64,000 bases of DNA from Hexactinellida sp. DTS-2022 (lineage: Eukaryota > Porifera > Hexactinellida): contig JAPNXP010000007.1 of NCBI GenBank assembly GCA_028753945.1, positions 1,736,001 to 1,800,000 on the forward strand. Direction: 5' to 3'. Shown here in pieces: positions 58,576-64,000 of the stretch. The translations under genes and the position numbers were made by a program. Numbering within the stretch: position 1 is the stretch's first letter; each line of letters starts with the position of its first letter. A model generated the notes under the pieces. That model had not been told where the DNA came from. It saw only the letters and a program-made list of their open reading frames with translations, and made no database searches.

Positions 58576-59125
58576 CTAAACTGGAAGTTTACAAAATGCA
58601 ATAATACTGTCAATAAATTCTGATTTAAGATTACGCAATAGTCGTTCACTAGATAATAGTCAGGTCGCTTAACATCGATTTCGGGAAACGCTGGACAAAA
58701 GCACTAAATTTTTTATACTTAATCTTGATGACCCTGGCATCAAATTTTTACGCGGCCCCACGACGAACGGATGCATTTTCGATGTTATCTTGGACTTGTA
58801 AAATTGCGGCTCTCTACTAAATCGCCGGTATTACCCCGAACGGCAACTTTCCAAAATCAACTCTGGTCTACTTTTAACTACCAGATTCGTTGTCCACATG
58901 AAATTCCCCGTCGTTTAAGGGGTCAATTTCCCATAGTTTACCCCTAGCAACGCAATAATGTATCAGGAATGTGACAACATTCCTTTCTCAAAATTTGTCC
59001 TAAACCTATCGAGTGACCCCTTGTTCGACTCCCAATAGCTATCTGAGGTCTAGTTATAAACATAGTGACACTCTAAATCGTTATTTTTTTGATGCTGTTT
59101 ACGACAATTTCCTTAGTTATCATTA

Positions 59126-59210
59126 CAGTATATTCTCTCTAATAGTCCACTAGTGGGTAAAAGGACCCAGGTGAACTATTAGAGAACATGGACCATTAAA
59201 GAATTTAGCC
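59126..59210. mobile_element. Tigger-like end, family 8
   Basis: CAGTATATTCTCTCTAATAG after TA, with 'gaactattagagaacatgg' downstream. Related to 59956-60117. The right end is not clear. Confidence 0.5.
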
Positions 59211-59267
59211 CTAATTACATCAAATATACATAATATACTAACATACGTTATAGATAAGGTATAGTAG

Positions 59268-59720
59268 AACTCGGTTAAGACGTACCACCCTGGGAAACAA
59301 TTAAAAGGTACGTACTAACTGAGGTACGTCTTATCTGTACACATAATCTACAAGTCGAAACACTGACTTGTTTGGTGGTAAATACGATGTAGGGTATTCA
59401 AGTCTTTAACGTACTTAATACTTAACGATGAGATTAAACTATTTAGTTTAAACCTACTCACTTAAAGCAATTACTAATTGAGTTCTGCTAATAGTTTTAT
59501 AGAGTACGTACTAACCGATTTAATATACAAGTACAGGGGTATTTATTTACTTGGAAATAGAAATTGGTAAGTCTTATCAGAGGTACGTCATATCTGAGAA
59601 CGTATTGACCGAATCATTTATAGTGGATCAAATAGGAGGAAAAATCGGCTAATAGAGTATGTAATATCCGAAAATACGTTTTAAGACTCTTAACCCTACT
59701 TCATGCAGCTGCAGGAACAG
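59268..59720. mobile_element. Possible Tigger-like relic ('actcggttaagacgtacc')
   Basis: Left end 'agtagaactcggttaagacg' and repeated 'aggtacgtcttatctg' / 'ggtacgtcatatctga' words resemble decayed Tigger ends. A piece is shared with 32955-33080. The right terminus is uncertain. Confidence 0.4.
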
Positions 59721-59831
59721 TCAATTTGCTATAAATAATTTCGTGAGTGTATAATTTGTTGGGACCTAGCAGCAATATTTCTAAAACTCTGTTAAGTTAA
59801 CTTAAAGATTTTAGAGCTTAAGTCCAGTATA

Positions 59832-59953
59832 TCTATTATTAAAACTCGATTGTCATTTGTTTGTTTGTGTGTTTGTCCGGATTGTATTAAATAGGGAATC
59901 GAAACCATATTTATAATCAAGATATAAACTAACTTCCAGATGTTATAAATAGG
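59832..59953 (+). mobile_element. Helitron 5' end fragment
   Basis: TCTATTATTAAAACTCGATT then 'tttgtttgtttgtgtgtttg' and 'tccggattgtattaaat', as in family B (56005-56392). Ends where the next Tigger-like element begins. Confidence 0.6.
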
Positions 59954-59955
59954 TA

Positions 59956-60117
59956 CAGTCTCTTCTCTCTAATTGTCCACTTCTCTAATAGTCCACTTTT
60001 CTAATAGTTCACTTATTTACTTGTCCAAATCAACTATTTCTATATCTGTAATAGTCCATGTTCTCTAATAGTCCACATTGGGCCAATTTCCCACTGGAGG
60101 ACCATTAGAGAGAACAG
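59956..60117. mobile_element. Tigger-like MITE, family 8
   Basis: CAGTCTCTTCTCTCTAATTG after TA and inverse 'accattagagagaacagtg' at the right. Internal repeats 'ttctctaatagtccac'. Non-coding. Confidence 0.75.
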
Positions 60118-60252
60118 TGTGTAAACAAATTAATTAAAATACAAAATCAACGTGGGGCCGCGTAAAATTTGATGCCAGGGTCATAAAGATTACGTATAGA
60201 AAATTTTGGTGCTTTTGTCCAGCGTTTCCCGAAATCGATGTTAAGCGACCTG

Positions 60253-60817
60253 ACTATAAGGGGATGTGGTGATGTAGAAATCTATATGCGGCATGAGATG
60301 TGTGAACGTAATTGGAAAGCGGAATAGAGTAAGTTGGTCAGACTGTAAAACACGTTTAGTAGGTGGTTTTCTGATGGATTTAGGAACATTGCTAGGCTTT
60401 TAGGAATTGAGTAATGATGAATTGACATATTGAGTCTAGTTTGTATAAATGATGTAGAATGTAATTAGATTCGAAGTGATCGATACAAATTCTTGAAGAA
60501 GAAGTAACAGAAAAACCTTCGCGGTTAAAAATAGCATCCATCTTTGTCTGAGATCAGTATTGGAAGGAAATAAAAAGATTGGTCTCACAGGTCCATTAGT
60601 ATAACCAGCACGACATTAACTACAGAACATTTGTGAAGCATTATCTAATAATCAAAACGAAATAAGAAAATTAGTAAATCAGTCCCAATGGAGACGAAAC
60701 ATCTATAATATAGTGAGAACAAACCCTTAATTCCCTATATTAAAACTACTCAAGGACATGGGAGAGGGGGAAAAGAAATTGAGTGAAAATAAATGTATAA
60801 ACAAATTCATCATAAAC
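60253..60817. other. No feature recognised
   Basis: AT-rich sequence between FB-B copy 2 and the palindromic element at 60818. The frame starting at 60758 has no motif. Confidence 0.4.
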
Positions 60818-61153
60818 GGTACCAATGGCTACTTAATATACGGCTACATATGTCGCCGAGAAGGCCAAAAAACAAAGAGGCCAGTTTCTAATTTAAATTC
60901 TAGGATAAACTATGCCATATATTGTTGTTATTTGGGATCATTAAATGGCGCCTAAATAGCTTAACCACAAATATGAGATTCTCAAAAGTGATTTGAATGG
61001 GCTCGCAATGGTTGATTACCCCATATACAACCCAAATAACAATAATAGGAGGCATAGTTTATCCTAGAATTAAAATTAGAAACTGGCCTCTTTGTTTTAT
61101 GGCCTTCTCGGCGACATATATAGCCTTATATTAAGTAGGCCATGCGGTACCTT
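60818..61153. mobile_element. Palindromic MITE (~130-bp arms)
   Basis: 'cggtaccaatggctacttaa' through 'ttctaggataaactatgcc' (60818-60919) is inverted at 61045-61153. Arms carry 'gtcgccgagaaggcc'. The frame at 60758-60955 only reads the left arm. Superfamily not determined. Confidence 0.75.
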
Positions 61154-61561
61154 ATAAATCACATATATCGTTCAATTGTGGTCGCATTAAAATTACATAA
61201 TATATATTGTGGTTATGCTATGTTGTTCTAAATTTTATGCAAACTAGTTAATAACTCCCAGAAGGAAGTGCTATATAGTAGCGCGTTTAAGAATTTATAG
61301 GATTGCAAATATGAATTAATGTCGAGATATTTGGATATATCAAATGAATAGAAATAATGCTACCGTCATCTTAAAATAGGGCCTAAACCACAAAACTACA
61401 TTCCTAAGGACCTCGAAATGGTCCCAAAAGATTCGCTCTTATAATTTATTGTATTCAAACAATAAATTATAAGAATAGAACGTATAAATCTATACAACTT
61501 ACAAAGGATTTAATACAGTATAAATAATGATTTTTTCTGGTCTCAATTATACTGCAGACTA
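61154..61561. other. No gene; hairpin at 61438-61473
   Basis: A near-perfect hairpin 'ttataatttattgt...acaataaattataa' sits in AT-rich sequence. Nothing else recognised. Confidence 0.5.
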
Positions 61562-61670
61562 CTTTAGGCATATTTACGCTTAATAATAAATGTTAGAAGT
61601 TTATAAACCACATACATACCAACCGAGAAGCAGTTAATGTGTGGTTGTGCTCTTCAGCGTAGCGCGCTAG
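61562..61670 (+). mobile_element. Helitron family A 3' end fragment
   Basis: 'cttaataataaatgttagaa', a hairpin-like 'accaaccgagaagcagttaa', and end 'cagcgtagcgcgCTAG' before T, as at 24200-24314. 5' part missing. Confidence 0.65.
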
Positions 61671-63914
61671 TCTTAGTTATTAAGCAAATGTATGGCAAAT
61701 ATTGTATAATAAGCCCAACTGAACAGTACTTAGGGACAATTTTACCATTCAGAGCAACGAACTATGAATACATATTGGGTTTTTGAAATTGAAGTAAGTT
61801 ACTTTTGAACAATACGGAGGTGATTTAGTGTGATGCACCAGATACAATGCTAATCTAAGGTTTCCATTAGTTCTAATACACATTATAATTACATTCAGTA
61901 AACATCTACCCCTTTACATGAGTGTATAAATCCTTATATTCCTTGGGAACTGGACTTACGAAATCTTCCCCATGTTCAAGATATTTGAACAATAACTATT
62001 GGTGAATAATAAAAGATTGTTAACAAACCAAATTTTGTATTTCATTGATTTACAACAAATCACCCAGAAATAAACTTAAAAGACTGAATGCATTATCTTT
62101 ATGATGCAATTCAATTCTCAGCTATCAATAACCTATATATCAGTATATTTCACTTTTGAGTACTTCAACCCAAATGCCTATTTCCTATAAAGTATACTTT
62201 TAAGCCACTGTGCCGTGCTCCGAATAATAGGGTAGAAACTATAAATTAGACACAATTATAAATACATAATTTTAAAATCTCTAATAGATGTGCTTGTTGA
62301 CGAAATGCTGTTCAAATGGATTACAAAACTAAGAAATGAATTTCAATTTTGATTTGGATATATCTCTAGAAGATAAAGAAATAATGTTCCTATCTTTCAC
62401 AGGTGCAGCAGTGCGGTTATTCCATGGATTCAAACGAATTTCACATAATTGTTCTGGATAATCTAGAACGATTTGAATCAACACATTATACTAAGACAAA
62501 ATAACGAGTGTTATCTTAGCAGCGGATTCAAAAACCATGCTTTCAGGCTTATAACTCAAAAAGTATAAGTCCAGTGTAAGAAATAGTTATATCATTCGAA
62601 AGAACAAACTTGGTACATTTCATATAACATTTTAATAATACCAAATAGTCATGATGAGTCAGCAAAACTCAATATAATTTTGACCTTGGTTTTTGGTTAA
62701 TAGTTCGATAAATATTTATTATAGAGATATTTCCTTTTAACTAGGTTTATATCTCACTTGGTACATTTTATAGTTTAATCTTTAAATAAAAATATTCATT
62801 TTTGACGAAATTTGCATTTTAGCATTTTTTAACTAGAATCGTATATTCTACTCAATAGTCTCCATATGTATTACTCAAGCATACTGATACGATATGTTAT
62901 TATGATGATGTAGTTGTTTGTTACATTGCTGATTATGTAAATTCTATTATTCAAAATAGTAACGTAAATAATCCATGGATTCCTATTTCTATTTGTAATA
63001 ATTAATCTTACTTTAATTAATTAATTAAAGACGATTCTTATTTGAAGTCTTTACAATTCAAACATTAATTAAATTACATTAAATTAAGATGAAATGTAAT
63101 TTGAAATATTGAAATTATATTTAAATCAAACATTGGGTACGACCTGCGCAACCAGAAGAAGCACACTCCCATTCGTCTGCGAGGGGTTTTTATCATTTAG
63201 CTCAGTGGTCCGCCTGGGGTTCCCGGACGGCATAGGGGGTCCACAAGATCTCAAAATTTGTTTTACGGTCATTGGGACAGTATGTTTGCTATATAGGGGG
63301 ACGAGCAGCTTGTCTGTATTAGTGCTTGATAATTAATTAAGTCAGTTAATTAACACATTTTTCATACTGTACACATAAGCATTTCGTATCAATTTATACT
63401 CAGTAAATTGCATTACATTATATTATCGTTTTTGTACCGAAAAAAGTACAAATTTGAAAGATTAGTAATAAGGATGTCATTATTCGCTATGCTACTACTA
63501 ATTAATAATTATACTGTCACTATTAATCGTGTGTAAAAAAAAAAAAAAAAAAAAAAACTAATCGTGTGTAAACTCCTCAAAATTATTATCTTTGCAATTT
63601 GGATCTCTCCACAATTTTAATTAAAGCCTACACCAACATTTCATGACATCAAAGATTATTAATTATACTTACGGTAGTACAACGATTCGTTCTTATCCTT
63701 TTAGTTCCCATTCTATTGAGCTTATCCAAACACTTATTCACAATACGTAATAAATTGTTTTTGATACTTCACATAATTGTACAAACAAATGAAATAATAA
63801 GAATACAATTTTTCAAAATAATACATTAATACACAAATAACTAGTCTTGTTACTATCGATTGAAGTTGCTTTTTACCAACTCCAACTAGGTTATCCAAAT
63901 TTCATTTCCATATA
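61671..63914. other. No gene recognised
   Basis: AT-rich. 63120-63305 is GC-richer, shares 'aaccagaagaagcacac' with 9500 and has a hAT-end-like 'cagtggtccgcctgggg' without partner. A poly-A run lies at 63536-63557. No Galpha upstream exon found. Confidence 0.4.
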
Positions 63915-64000
63915 CAGTAGAGCCTCTGAACAACGGACACCTTGGGACCGGAACCGTTGTCCGTTATTTAGAGGTTGTCCGCTATTTAGAGGTTGCTTTT
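63915..64000 (-). mobile_element. Tigger-like MITE, family 2, copy 5 (cut by window edge)
   Basis: CAGTAGAGCCTCTGAACAAC after TA, identical in order to 23589 and 39620 up to the window end. Confidence 0.88.

Larger units (their letters stand above)
58658..60252. mobile_element. Foldback element FB-B, copy 2, with nested inserts
   Basis: Left 'tcaggtcgcttaacatcgat' and the inverse at 60233-60252 continue as inverted arms ('ggaaacgctggacaaaagca'). 58950-59090 is similar to the arms of 27843-28770 ('gagtgacccc', 'gttcgactcc', 'gacactctaa'). The centre holds Tigger-like pieces at 59126, 59268 and 59956 and a Helitron 5' end at 59832. No transposase. Confidence 0.75.

Overview
The window is AT-rich metazoan DNA made almost entirely of transposable elements (TEs). 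The only host gene I can support is a heterotrimeric G-protein alpha subunit (Galpha) on the minus strand. Its penultimate exon (52310-52027) and last exon (22719-22505) are separated by one intron of about 29.3 kb. The exon phases match, and both exons carry intact Galpha motifs. The TE set is FLYWCH-type Mutator (MULE), PIF/Harbinger, hAT, P element with a THAP domain, a RAG1/Transib-like relic, Helitrons, pogo/Tigger-like MITEs with TA duplications, and a Ty3/gypsy element. With the AT-rich base composition this points to a non-vertebrate animal; I cannot name the phylum from sequence alone. No tRNA, rRNA, CRISPR or bacterial-type operon was seen. Layout: 1-6213 is a satellite with a monomer of about 79 bp, organised in kilobase-scale higher-order duplications. 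6.2-22.5 kb lies beyond the 3' end of the Galpha last exon. It holds MITEs, three long-arm foldback elements, a Tc1-like element inserted in a hAT transposase relic, a Helitron, and a MULE transposase relic with a RING-like tail. 22.5-52.3 kb is the Galpha gene. Its intron contains Helitrons, foldback elements, a decayed gypsy element (29.3-32.9 kb), a Transib-like and a P-element relic (33.8-36.0 kb), and one exceptional nested cluster (37.9-50.7 kb). 52.3-64 kb lies upstream of the known Galpha exons and holds hAT and Tigger MITEs, a second P-element relic, a second copy of a foldback family, and Helitron ends. The nested cluster: MULE-A (37902-50690) has minisatellite-bearing inverted ends and its transposase gene on the minus strand. 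A PIF/Harbinger element with both of its genes (46213-50001) sits inside that gene. So does a hAT element (39314-45441). The hAT holds a Helitron (39451-45096), and the Helitron holds a second MULE (41126-44857, 9-bp duplication) and a second hAT (39585-40865, 8-bp duplication), which in turn hold MITEs. Joining the pieces across the insertions gives a recognisable MULE transposase order. All TE genes read here carry frameshifts, stops or deletions, so none looks autonomous. Many MITE copies are nearly intact with exact target duplications, which suggests fairly recent mobilisation by transposases encoded elsewhere. All family calls come from reading the sequence by eye; no database search was run.
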